Assembly: GCF_001468005.1 (NCBI RefSeq)
Contig: NZ_LNYY01000019.1
Span: 1,981,070-2,045,069 of the forward strand
DNA length: 64,000 nucleotides
Reading direction: 5' to 3'
Source of the DNA: Legionella steelei
Lineage (GTDB): Bacteria > Pseudomonadota > Gammaproteobacteria > Legionellales > Legionellaceae
Notes under the pieces: model-generated
The model's input: the letters and a program-made list of their open reading frames with translations, nothing else
The model's database searches: none
Told to the model about the DNA's origin: nothing
Translations under genes and position numbers: made by a program
In this document: one piece after another, positions 35,951 to 44,380 of the stretch
How positions within the stretch are numbered: position 1 is the stretch's first letter
Layout of the letters: the number at the start of each line of letters is the position of its first letter

Positions 35951-37129
35951 ATGGATATCGCATTAGCAAAACGCGTGCAAAAAGTTAAGCCTTCACCTAC
36001 TTTGGCCGTAGCAGCAAAGGCTACCCAAATGCGTGCTCAAGGCCATGATGTCATTAATTTAGGTACCGGCGAACCCGATTTTGACACACCCAACTACATT
36101 AAAGAAGCCGCTATTGCTGCCATTAATAAAGGGTACACCAAATATACTGCTGTTGATGGCATACCTGAACTTAAAGATGCGATTAAAAACAAATTTAAAA
36201 AAGATAATGGTCTTGATTATCAGCCCAATCAAATTTTAGTTTCCGTGGGTGGCAAACAAAGCTGTTACAATCTCTGCCAGGCCCTGCTTAATCCAGGTGA
36301 TGAAGTCATTATTCCTGCGCCATACTGGGTCTCTTATCCTGATATGGTGTTATTGGCTGAAGCGACTCCGGTTATCATTTCTACAACTCCGGCACAACGG
36401 TATAAAATCAATGCCGAGCAACTTGAAAAAGCCATCACCCCCAAAACACGACTGATCTTCTTAAATAGCCCATCCAATCCATCGGGAGTCGCATACACTC
36501 TAGATGAGTTGAAAGCATTGGCTGAAGTCTTGAAAAAACATCCGCAAATTATTATTGCGACCGATGATATGTACGAACATATCCTTTGGAGCCAACCCTT
36601 TGCAAACATTCTGAATGCATGTCCTGAATTATATGAGCGCACTATTGTATTAAACGGCGTTTCCAAAGCGTATGCGATGACTGGCTGGCGTATCGGTTAT
36701 GCAGCAGGTCCTGCCCCCTTAATGAATGCGATGAAAACCATCCAGTCCCAATCAACATCCAATCCTTGTTCTATTGCACAAAGAGCCGCTGTCGCCGCAC
36801 TAACAGGTGGAAATGAGAGCGTCGTAGAAATGGTTAAAGCCTTTCGCGAAAGACACGACTTTGTCGCTTCCAGATTGCAAGAAATACCCGGAATAGAAGT
36901 GATTCCCGCTGATGGTACCTTTTATATTTTCCCAAATGTACAAGCAATCATTGAAACGCGCGGTTATATCAATGATCTTGAATTCTCTGAAGAATTACTC
37001 GTTAAGGAAGGGGTCGCTTTAGTACCTGGATCTGCATTTGGCAATGAAGGCTGCATCCGTTTATCCTTTGCAACCAGCATGGACATATTAAAAGATGCCT
37101 TAAACCGCCTACAACGTTTTTGCAGTTAA
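35951..37129 (+). CDS. aspC: Class I aspartate aminotransferase
   Basis: A 392-residue fold-type I PLP aminotransferase of the AspB/AatA subgroup. GTGEPDFDTPNYIKEAA is the N-terminal substrate loop, LNSPSNPSGVAYT carries the conserved Asn, TDDMYEHI the Asp/Tyr pair, and NGVSKAYAMTGWRIGYAA the PLP-binding lysine. It moves amino groups between aspartate and 2-oxoglutarate; subgroup I-gamma enzymes may also use prephenate. CAGGAGCAACAA precedes the ATG. Confidence 0.92.
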   Translation: MDIALAKRVQKVKPSPTLAVAAKATQMRAQGHDVINLGTGEPDFDTPNYIKEAAIAAINKGYTKYTAVDGIPELKDAIKNKFKKDNGLDYQPNQILVSVGGKQSCYNLCQALLNPGDEVIIPAPYWVSYPDMVLLAEATPVIISTTPAQRYKINAEQLEKAITPKTRLIFLNSPSNPSGVAYTLDELKALAEVLKKHPQIIIATDDMYEHILWSQPFANILNACPELYERTIVLNGVSKAYAMTGWRIGYAAGPAPLMNAMKTIQSQSTSNPCSIAQRAAVAALTGGNESVVEMVKAFRERHDFVASRLQEIPGIEVIPADGTFYIFPNVQAIIETRGYINDLEFSEELLVKEGVALVPGSAFGNEGCIRLSFATSMDILKDALNRLQRFCS

Positions 37130-37131
37130 GC

Positions 37132-37190
37132 TCCACCGTCCCTTCTTCCCCCCAAGGGGGAGAAGGTGCCCAAAGGGCAGATGAGGGGGG
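37132..37190. repeat. Intergenic hairpin repeat after aspC
   Basis: CCTTCTTCCCCC / GGGGGAGAAGG hairpin (37141-37166), followed by a second small one, TGCCCAAAGGGCA, and ATGAGGGGGG. The form (CTTCTCCCCC...GGGGAGAAGGTGCCC) is a widespread intergenic repeat type in bacteria. It may stop aspC transcription. Confidence 0.55.
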
Positions 37191-37279
37191 AAAAAACCCC
37201 ATCAATAAGCAGATTTTAAAAAATTATTCTTAAATCTACTTGACCCTCAATCAGAATCGTTTTAAGATTCCGACCCTAT

Positions 37280-37355
37280 TCCCCGGTAGCTCAGTCGGTA
37301 GAGCGGATGACTGTTAATCATTAGGTCACAAGTTCGAGTCTTGTCCGGGGAGCCA
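37280..37355 (+). tRNA. tRNA-Asn (GTT)
   Basis: A complete 76-nt cloverleaf with encoded CCA. The acceptor stem is TCCCCGG / CCGGGGA, the D-arm contains AGCTCAGTCGGTAGAGC, the anticodon loop is CTGTTAA with GTT at 37313-37315, and the T-arm contains GTTCGAGTC. Discriminator G. Confidence 0.97.
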
Positions 37356-37816
37356 TTTCCAATCTGGTTTGTGGCGAAATTCAATTAAACTTTCTAAAAC
37401 GACACATACGTACTATCTCCTCTTTCCATTGACGGAACGTTTTACCAAGAGCAGCTAAGCTTTAAAGGGGCTATTTCTTAGTTCATCGCGCTTATTTAAA
37501 AAGAGAGAAATCATTTTTTAACACCAGTCTTTACTCATTTAACAATAGAACGAAGTCTAAAAAGTAATTGATTTCTTAGGACGCTCATGGGACACTACGC
37601 CACGAATAATGGCAATAAATGACAACAATTGGCAGAGAAGGTTTATTCATAAGCAGTTGATTTTATTGTTTTTATTGGTTGTAGCGTTTAGAAGTGACTT
37701 ATTGAAGATATTTTCTATAATTTATAACTCATAATCGATCTGATTCTAGATTCATACCCTAGTTATCAAGTAATTACGAGTAGTTTCAGAAAACTAAAAA
37801 TTACCACATAGCCACA
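37356..37816. other. Gene-free AT-rich spacer after tRNA-Asn
   Basis: About 460 bp with no convincing coding sequence or RNA. I looked for a repeat of the tRNA 3' end that would mark an integration site and saw none nearby. The base composition becomes more AT-rich than upstream. Confidence 0.6.
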
Positions 37817-38941
37817 GTGAATAATTTATTAAAGCAACTAAACTTTATTAGGCATACAAACAAAGCTCTATTTGTTATGCTGACTATTCATCTCATCCTA
37901 CTGCTCATCCAAACTGTTTATATGTCCTTTAACAGTAGCATGATTCATGATTACTCCTGTTACTATAATGCCGCTAACTATTGGTTAAAAGGATTATCCC
38001 TTTATTCTGGTTGTTTTGTGTATTTACCCCAAAGTGCAATTTTTTTCACCCCACTCTCAATACTCCCCCCCCAATTATTTTTGATCATTTGGAAAATAAT
38101 TTTAATTATTGCGCTGTATTCTTCATTATTTAAAATTTTAGAATTTTTTAAAATTACTACAAGAAAAAAACTTTTTATGTTTTTTGGGATAACTCTTCTT
38201 GTCGCTCAAGGACCATTGACACAAGGACAAGCAGACATATTGATGATTTCATGTATGATCTTTGCCATTGCTGCCTGGTATGATGAGAAATATACGAAAT
38301 GCGCCTTTCTTCTCTGCTTCTCAGTATTCTTAGATCCATTGGCTATTGTTTTTATGGGTTTAATGTTTTTATTTCATCGTCAATTACAGTTTAAAATAAT
38401 TTGTTTTTCACTCTTTTTTATTTTATTTCCCTATATTATTAGTAACGTAAACTATGTGAACCAGGAGTACATCGAACTGATTTTAAGATACAGGTTCTTA
38501 TCAAGCCCCCAATTTCCACATGTATTTAATTTATTTTTCCTTTTTACAAACAGCAATATTTCTGATTATGCGCAATTTATTATTCGTTTAATTTTTTCAA
38601 TTTTGACTATTGTTTTTTCGTGGCAGGTCAAGAAAAAAATAGACAACCGTCTTTTTCCTTTTTTCTTATACATGCTTTCTTCTCTATACATGCTTTTATT
38701 TAATCCGCATGTAGAGTCTCATCATTCCTTAATTCTTATCGTTGTCGCTTTGCCATTTATAATCAGTCAAATGAAAACGATTGATACTCCCCTATTAACA
38801 TTAATATTTATAATTAATCTTTTTCTCTATATCTGGCAAAAAATATTCTTAAACTCCATGCTTCAACCAATTCCAGTTCTTATAGTTTGTGCCACCTCAT
38901 TTTACCTGTTGAAATCAATAAGACATTATGAGCAAATTTAG
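37817..38941 (+). CDS. GT87-like polytopic membrane glycosyltransferase
   Basis: A 374-residue very hydrophobic protein with about nine TM helices. After the first helix, the periplasmic loop has DYSCYYNAANYWLKGLSLYS and then VYLPQSAIFFTPLSILP. This is the D-x-x-x-Y-x-x-A ... Y-x-P-x-x-x-x-P pattern of DUF2029/GT87 polyprenyl-phosphate-sugar mannosyltransferases. The target is unknown. The start codon is GTG with no clear RBS, so an internal start (MLTIHL) is possible. Strong AT bias and isolation beyond a tRNA gene suggest it was acquired. Confidence 0.65.
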   Translation: MNNLLKQLNFIRHTNKALFVMLTIHLILLLIQTVYMSFNSSMIHDYSCYYNAANYWLKGLSLYSGCFVYLPQSAIFFTPLSILPPQLFLIIWKIILIIALYSSLFKILEFFKITTRKKLFMFFGITLLVAQGPLTQGQADILMISCMIFAIAAWYDEKYTKCAFLLCFSVFLDPLAIVFMGLMFLFHRQLQFKIICFSLFFILFPYIISNVNYVNQEYIELILRYRFLSSPQFPHVFNLFFLFTNSNISDYAQFIIRLIFSILTIVFSWQVKKKIDNRLFPFFLYMLSSLYMLLFNPHVESHHSLILIVVALPFIISQMKTIDTPLLTLIFIINLFLYIWQKIFLNSMLQPIPVLIVCATSFYLLKSIRHYEQI

Positions 38942-39585
38942 CTCTACTAGTATAAGCATCAACTTTCAAAACCGTTCTTTTCTGGCTTTTCCTCATTTCC
39001 AGGGCAATAATCAAGAACGCAAAACCTTAACGCTTAACTTATGCTTTTCGCCTTTTATTAATAGGTTAGGATGAATTTATACTAAAATATTAGTTATTAA
39101 TGGTCATGGCGCCCCAAGAGTTGATTTATACGCTTGTCCGGCAGCTCCCATTGTGTTGTGCAAGGCATTTTGTTCCTCCATTTACCTTCATTCTCTGACC
39201 TTAAATGCTCGTCTTTTTATCGTAAAAAAGCAAAGTTGACTTTTTTTGAGCATTCTGGTTTACTCGTTTTGGCACAACATTAATCAATGTTGTGTTAAGA
39301 AATAAATAGGAAGGATACAATTGCTTAGAATAATGCGATTTAGAGAGTAACCCTACCTTGTTGCATATTCGAAACATTTACCAATAAAAACAAAAATCAA
39401 AGAGTGCTATTTGGATTAAGGAAAAATCAATCTGATAACACTCGAAGCTGTTGTGTACCTATGGAATTTGACTATTACTTTTATTCTATCGAAAAGTGAA
39501 TGCTTAATAAAAACAGCTACATCGTGTTTTTAAAAAGATGAATGCTGAAGACGGAGTATAGGTATCAGTAATTAAGGATAGAAAA
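38942..39585. other. Gene-poor spacer with possible gene remnant
   Basis: About 640 bp with no complete gene. A reading frame without start codon near 39076-39240 (translating to ILVINGHGAPRVDLYACP...) could be the scar of a lost gene. CTTAATAAA at 39503-39511 resembles a PmrA box at seven of nine positions, about 75 bp before the next gene. Confidence 0.4.
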
Positions 39586-40674
39586 ATGATGTCGAGACTT
39601 GCAAGATTTTATAGATCGAAACCTTCGAATAATGTTTCTACAGTGCGCGAAGTATATGCCGCTCATAGACCCAATTTCGTTACGGGTTCTTATACTGGAA
39701 GTAGATGGCGACATAAAAGCATGGAAAAAACATTGGAGCACGTCACTGATGAGGCTAAACTCAATGAGCTACAAAAACAGGCTCACATTAATTTAAGCCA
39801 ATGGGCACTAAAAAAAATAGTGCCACCAAAAGCGGTGCAAGTGGTGCCTCAAGATTGGGGCGTTGCGGCACATGAAGCAACCAAGAAACATGGCAAACCT
39901 TATTCCGTACTCAATATGGCCAATCCGGTATTCCCTGGAGGGGCTGCTTTAGAAGGTGGAAGTGCCCAAGAAGAAAATATGTGGCATCGAAGCACCTGTG
40001 CTCAATCCTTGATGGATCCAATGGTTTTTGTCGATCAACTCTCTAAGACATTTCGCTACCATGACACCGCAAGAAAATTGTTAGAAGCTAGACTCAAAAT
40101 GACGGCAGAGGAACTGGAAGCCTTAAAAAAACATGGCGGAGAAACAGACTCCTCAGGACATAAAGTATTTTTGAGCCAGACACCTAGGGTATGTTTCAGG
40201 GGACCAGAAATAACACTGCCTACGGAGACGGGTGATTTTACGGCAGCACACCGTGTTGCAGACAGTGGCTTGAGTTATTCTTTTATGCATCCAACAGAGA
40301 TTTTCCCATTTTATGAGTTAAGATCAGCAGCTCCAGAATTTGCCATTGAACCACACGGACTGAATCCTCAGGCTAAGGCACAATACACCGCAGATCTCAG
40401 GCGGCGGATTGCAGCTCAATTAGACACCCTCATCCTTGAAAAACAGCCCAATGCAATTTTAGGCGCTTGGGGTTGTGGCGCATTTAAAAATGATCCGACC
40501 ATAGTGGCAACAATATATGGTGAAGAAATTGCAAAACGGGCTCACTTCTTCGACCATATAGTATTCCCTATAATTAACACCGGTTCGCATAATAACTATG
40601 TCATATTTGAGGAAATTCTTAGTGGTATCAAACTTGGACATACGCCCTCTCTTTCTACTGCTCTGACTTTGTAA
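39586..40674 (+). CDS. PARG-type macrodomain protein (TIGR02452/DUF2263), copy 1
   Basis: A 362-residue protein. VLNMANPVFPGGAALEGG plus SAQEENMWHRST (about 108-137) is the bacterial poly(ADP-ribose) glycohydrolase signature, with Glu129-Glu130 as catalytic pair. PFYELRSAAPE and LGAWGCGAFKNDP (about 291-303) are further family motifs, and VFPIINTG closes the fold. It should hydrolyse O-glycosidic ADP-ribose links or ADP-ribose polymers. The N-terminal 80 residues are an extension of unclear function. AAGGATAGAAAA precedes the ATG. A paralogue with much the same sequence lies at 46108-47184. Given host PARP biology, an effector role is plausible, but no secretion evidence is visible. Confidence 0.85.
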   Translation: MMSRLARFYRSKPSNNVSTVREVYAAHRPNFVTGSYTGSRWRHKSMEKTLEHVTDEAKLNELQKQAHINLSQWALKKIVPPKAVQVVPQDWGVAAHEATKKHGKPYSVLNMANPVFPGGAALEGGSAQEENMWHRSTCAQSLMDPMVFVDQLSKTFRYHDTARKLLEARLKMTAEELEALKKHGGETDSSGHKVFLSQTPRVCFRGPEITLPTETGDFTAAHRVADSGLSYSFMHPTEIFPFYELRSAAPEFAIEPHGLNPQAKAQYTADLRRRIAAQLDTLILEKQPNAILGAWGCGAFKNDPTIVATIYGEEIAKRAHFFDHIVFPIINTGSHNNYVIFEEILSGIKLGHTPSLSTALTL

Positions 40675-40851
40675 TTTGAGCCATTATAGTTTCCAACTGA
40701 GCCTCAACATTTCAGGCAGAGCATTTGCTCTGCCATTCTTAGCATACTGATGTAATTCTTTTCCAACCTATTTATTTAAAAATTAGCCGTAAAACGAAAT
40801 AAAAAATCAAAATGAACAACATCAATCACAAAAACACAAAATTTGTTAATT

Positions 40852-40880
40852 TTGAAAAAAACATTTGCATTTAATTTAAT
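40852..40880 (+). promoter_or_regulatory. Candidate promoter of small Gln-rich protein gene
   Basis: TTGAAA (40852-40857), 17 bp, TTTAAT (40875-40880). An A+T-rich stretch surrounds it. Confidence 0.35.
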
Positions 40881-40923
40881 GTTTAGATTAATCTAAAAGG
40901 GACTCAAGGAAAAGGAGATCACC

Positions 40924-41289
40924 ATGTATAAAAGGGATACAAATGCTCGTCTAGTCAATGGAAAAAATAAAACCAATCAACCTGATTCTCATCAACGAAC
41001 ACCACTTTTTTTTAATCAAAAACAAAAAGCCCCATCAGCACAAAAGGAAGCCCCAAAAAAACCAGGAGCACAACAACAACCACAACCTGTGCAAGAAATA
41101 AGCTTACAATCAACTACGGACTTTTTACTCGCTGCAATTTTGCAAGAATTAAAAACGCAAAATATGATCGAGCTCATGAAACTACAAACCCAACAAGAAC
41201 AAGAGCAAGCGGAGAAAGAGGCGGCTGAAAAAATGCAAGAACGCGATCGCGCGCGGTTTGCAGAAATACAACCTTCGCTGTATCTTTAA
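40924..41289 (+). CDS. Small Gln/Lys/Pro-rich protein
   Basis: A 121-residue protein with an excellent RBS (AAGGAGATCACC). The first 60 residues are polar and probably disordered (QKQKAPSAQKEAPKKPGAQQQ). They are followed by one amphipathic helix (TDFLLAAILQELKTQNMIELM) continuing as a Gln/Glu-rich coiled coil (QTQQEQEQAEKEAAEKMQE). No family is recognised. The acidic, Glu-rich C-terminal part is compatible with a type IV substrate or a small structural adaptor. It lies between the first PARG-type gene and the desaturase. Confidence 0.6.
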   Translation: MYKRDTNARLVNGKNKTNQPDSHQRTPLFFNQKQKAPSAQKEAPKKPGAQQQPQPVQEISLQSTTDFLLAAILQELKTQNMIELMKLQTQQEQEQAEKEAAEKMQERDRARFAEIQPSLYL

Positions 41290-41402
41290 TTTAGCTTTTT
41301 AACCCACAGTAAAACGTAGGTCTGATTTGAGCATGGCCTACGTTATTTCCCGCTCTGACCAAGAATTGCAATGAAGTATAAATTTTAGTGGGTGACACTC
41401 TA

Positions 41403-42305
41403 TTATTTTATAGATTTTTGTTTTATTTGTTCCTCTGTAGGTAACTTGATTTCTTGGACCAACCCCATACGTAATAGTAAAAATATCAACAGATAAGAAA
41501 CATCAATTTGCCCTTTTTTCAGTCCATGTTTGGCAGAGCTTGGAAAAGCATGATGTCCATTATGCCAACCTTCGCCATAGGCAAGGATCGCCAAGAGCCA
41601 ATTATTTTTACTGTTATCCTGCGTATTAAAGTCCTTCTTACCCCAAATGTGACAAATAGAATTAATGGACCAAGTGACATGTTGTTGCACAAAGATCCGG
41701 ACAAATCCACAAATAATTATTCCTTCCCATAAAGAATACCAGCTCATATACATCAAGCCATTGATCACTCCAGGAATAATTATTCCACTCAAAGCAATGG
41801 GGGCATAGTATTTATTGATAAATAATAAATCACGATCATGAAGCAAATCACCGAGATAATATCGCCAGTTCTCTATAGTATGATGAGGCATCCATCCCAT
41901 ATGTGCATGATAAAAACCACGCAACCCTCCTTTCTTTACGGACATAGGCGAATGCGGATCAAATTCGGTCTCTGTATATTTATGATGTCTTCGATGGGCT
42001 GCGATCCAAAAGAATGGCGGCCCTTCATAAGCCATACTGCCAAAACAAGCAAATACAATCTTAACCCATCGTTTTGCTTTGAATGAATGATGTGTTAACA
42101 ATCGATGAAAACCGACTGTCACCCCGAAAACGGTGCAGCTGTAACAGAACAAAAATAAGATTAACGTACCAAGATGAATGTCAAACAACATCCCTGAAGC
42201 GATACTAAAGACTGTCACGAGTAAAGGCAGCCAGATGATGGCCCGACTGTATAGCTTTTCCGAATTGGTTAAACTACGGTACAAATGCAATTCGGTTTGT
42301 TTCAT
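41403..42305 (-). CDS. Membrane fatty acyl desaturase (acyl-CoA delta-9 type)
   Basis: A 300-residue integral membrane di-iron desaturase. The three histidine boxes are HRLLTHHSF, HRRHHKYTE and WHNGHHAFP, with TM helices before and between them (VFSIASGMLFDIHLGTLILFLF and others). It introduces a double bond in a fatty acyl chain. GAGGTAGTTT precedes the ATG. It is divergently transcribed from the fatty acyl-AMP ligase gene with a 248-bp shared control region, which suggests it acts on the same lipid. Confidence 0.92.
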   Translation of the reverse strand: MKQTELHLYRSLTNSEKLYSRAIIWLPLLVTVFSIASGMLFDIHLGTLILFLFCYSCTVFGVTVGFHRLLTHHSFKAKRWVKIVFACFGSMAYEGPPFFWIAAHRRHHKYTETEFDPHSPMSVKKGGLRGFYHAHMGWMPHHTIENWRYYLGDLLHDRDLLFINKYYAPIALSGIIIPGVINGLMYMSWYSLWEGIIICGFVRIFVQQHVTWSINSICHIWGKKDFNTQDNSKNNWLLAILAYGEGWHNGHHAFPSSAKHGLKKGQIDVSYLLIFLLLRMGLVQEIKLPTEEQIKQKSIK

Positions 42306-42553
42306 AAACTACCTCAAACAACGGACTTATTAAAGCCACTATGAATGAACAGATGGTCTTATAAATATAAACAACAATGTCTCAAAATTCAATCAAAATG
42401 AATCGATACAAATCAACCATCCCATAAACAATGGCAAAAAGCCTAAAAAATAACTGTATATTTCTTGAGCATTTTTAAAAAGCTACTACACTCATAAAAT
42501 ACGAGAAAAATTAGATACTACTAATTTGTATTTGGAACTATTTGGCCATTCAA

Positions 42554-44380
42554 ATGAACTCAAGGAAAAAAATCGAAAGTATGGTTGAGCTGTTTACTGA
42601 ACGTTGTCTTGCAACCCCTTCAGCTCCATTGTATTACTTCTCCTCAACAGGATTGTTTGCAAACAGTGAGTTACTTACCTACAGCATGCTACAGCAAAAA
42701 ATTCACGCCACCGCCGCATTAATTCAACAATACGTGAAACCTGGAGACCGGGTGTTGTTAATTTTTTCGCCAGGCATTGATTATATAGTTACATTTTGGG
42801 CTTGCTTATTTTCGGGGGTATTGGCAGTACCTGCTTATCCTCCATTTGATAAAAGTACCGTTGAAAAGTTACAAGCAATTATTAATAACTCGAAACCAGC
42901 GATTATTCTTTCAAATGCGGAAATCATCCAAAAAATTAAAAAACTAGGGCTCATAAAAAATCTTGCTTCTCTCCCCCTAATTCAAAAATTTGTAAGTAAA
43001 TTTTCAGCAAAAGTGAACCATTTAATGGAATGGGATTTTCAACACTTTCGTTGGCTAGATATCAATAAAGCCACAATTGATATGGCAAGCTTATATAAAC
43101 CTATAGTCCTTAAAGGCTCTGACATGTGTTATTTGCAATATACATCAGGTTCAACAGCCATGCCTAAAGGCGTCATCGTACGTCATGAAAATCTGTTAGA
43201 TAATATGAGCTTAGTCTATGAAACTATAGGTAAAACCAGCAATGAACGGATGGTTTCTTGGTTGCCGCCCTATCATGACATGGGGCTAATCGGTAATTTA
43301 TTATTCCCTGTATATGCAGAATTCAGCATTTTTATGATGTCTCCCATTGCGTTCCTCAGACACCCCTATTTATGGTTAAAAGCAATTTCTGATTTTGAAG
43401 CAAATATCAGTGGAGGCCCAAATTTCTCGTATGAGCTGTGTGCAAAACGAATCGATGAACAATTAGACGAACCTAATTTGCAATTAGGTTCATGGAGAGT
43501 CGCCTACAATGGCGCCGAATATATTCATCATAAAACTTTAAATAGTTTCTATAATAAATTTAGTAAATACGGATTCCAAAAAAAATCTTTTTATCCAATT
43601 TATGGTTTGGCTGAATCCACCGTATTTGTTAGTGGAAACAAAAATGAGCATGCCCATCCACAACTCTTAAATGTGGACATGCAGTCCTTACAACAGGATA
43701 AAATAGTGCTGGCGGCTGATGTTGAAAATAATACACATACCGTTCTGGTTGGATGTGGTAAGCCGATGGTTCCTATAATTATTGTCTCTAAAGCACCTTT
43801 TAGAATTTGTGCTGAAGGCGAAATCGGAGAAATCTGGTTGCATGGGCCAAGTGTTACCTCAGGCTACTGGGAAAACGATGAGATAACTCAAGAAACATTT
43901 CATGCAGATTTAGAAAACACAGATGCAAAAAAATATCTGCGAACTGGAGATTTGGGGTTTTTATATCAAGAGCATTTATACATCACCGGGAGAATAAAAG
44001 AGCTCATTATCATCAATGGGAAAAATCACTACCCTTATGACATTGAAATACTTCTTGGCTCTTTAGACTCTCGTTTAAAAACAGGCTGTATCGCCGCATT
44101 TTCAATAAATACCACTGATTCAGAGCAACTAGCCATTGTTGCCGAAGTTCAGCATCTTTTCCCGACCCCGGAACTTGAAGATATTGTAAATAAAATAAAA
44201 GCGCATATTAGTGCAAGTTTTGGTTTAAGTCCTCATTTCATTGCGTTGTTACCACCAAAAAAAATTCCTAAAACCACGAGTGGCAAATTAAGAAGAAACA
44301 TTATTAAAAAATTGGTGGCTGACAATGAACTCAGCGCATTTTATGTATGGCAATCTGGAAGTGGGAATTATGATGAGTAA
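42554..44380 (+). CDS. Fatty acyl-AMP ligase (FAAL)
   Basis: About 608 residues from ATG 42554. It is an adenylate-forming enzyme with P-loop YLQYTSGSTAMPKGVIV, the FAAL-typical VSWLPPYHDMGLIGNLL and ISGGPNFSYELCAKRI, and YGLAESTVFVSG. YLRTGDLGFLYQEHLYITGRIKELIIING leads into the C-terminal domain ending PKTTSGKLRR with the catalytic lysine. FAALs activate free fatty acids as acyl-AMP and pass them to a carrier protein rather than CoA. The FAAL-specific insertion appears present after the hinge. The stop overlaps the next gene, which carries its own carrier-protein domain, so the acceptor is almost certainly that fusion protein. Confidence 0.92.
   Translation: MNSRKKIESMVELFTERCLATPSAPLYYFSSTGLFANSELLTYSMLQQKIHATAALIQQYVKPGDRVLLIFSPGIDYIVTFWACLFSGVLAVPAYPPFDKSTVEKLQAIINNSKPAIILSNAEIIQKIKKLGLIKNLASLPLIQKFVSKFSAKVNHLMEWDFQHFRWLDINKATIDMASLYKPIVLKGSDMCYLQYTSGSTAMPKGVIVRHENLLDNMSLVYETIGKTSNERMVSWLPPYHDMGLIGNLLFPVYAEFSIFMMSPIAFLRHPYLWLKAISDFEANISGGPNFSYELCAKRIDEQLDEPNLQLGSWRVAYNGAEYIHHKTLNSFYNKFSKYGFQKKSFYPIYGLAESTVFVSGNKNEHAHPQLLNVDMQSLQQDKIVLAADVENNTHTVLVGCGKPMVPIIIVSKAPFRICAEGEIGEIWLHGPSVTSGYWENDEITQETFHADLENTDAKKYLRTGDLGFLYQEHLYITGRIKELIIINGKNHYPYDIEILLGSLDSRLKTGCIAAFSINTTDSEQLAIVAEVQHLFPTPELEDIVNKIKAHISASFGLSPHFIALLPPKKIPKTTSGKLRRNIIKKLVADNELSAFYVWQSGSGNYDE

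Noticed and set aside
36334-36666. 110-residue minus-strand frame opposite aspC
   Set aside because: A shadow of the conserved aminotransferase gene.
37817-38941. O-antigen ligase or flippase for the GT87-like protein
   Set aside because: The DYxxYYxAA and YxPxxxxP motifs fit GT87 better than ligase or Wzx patterns.
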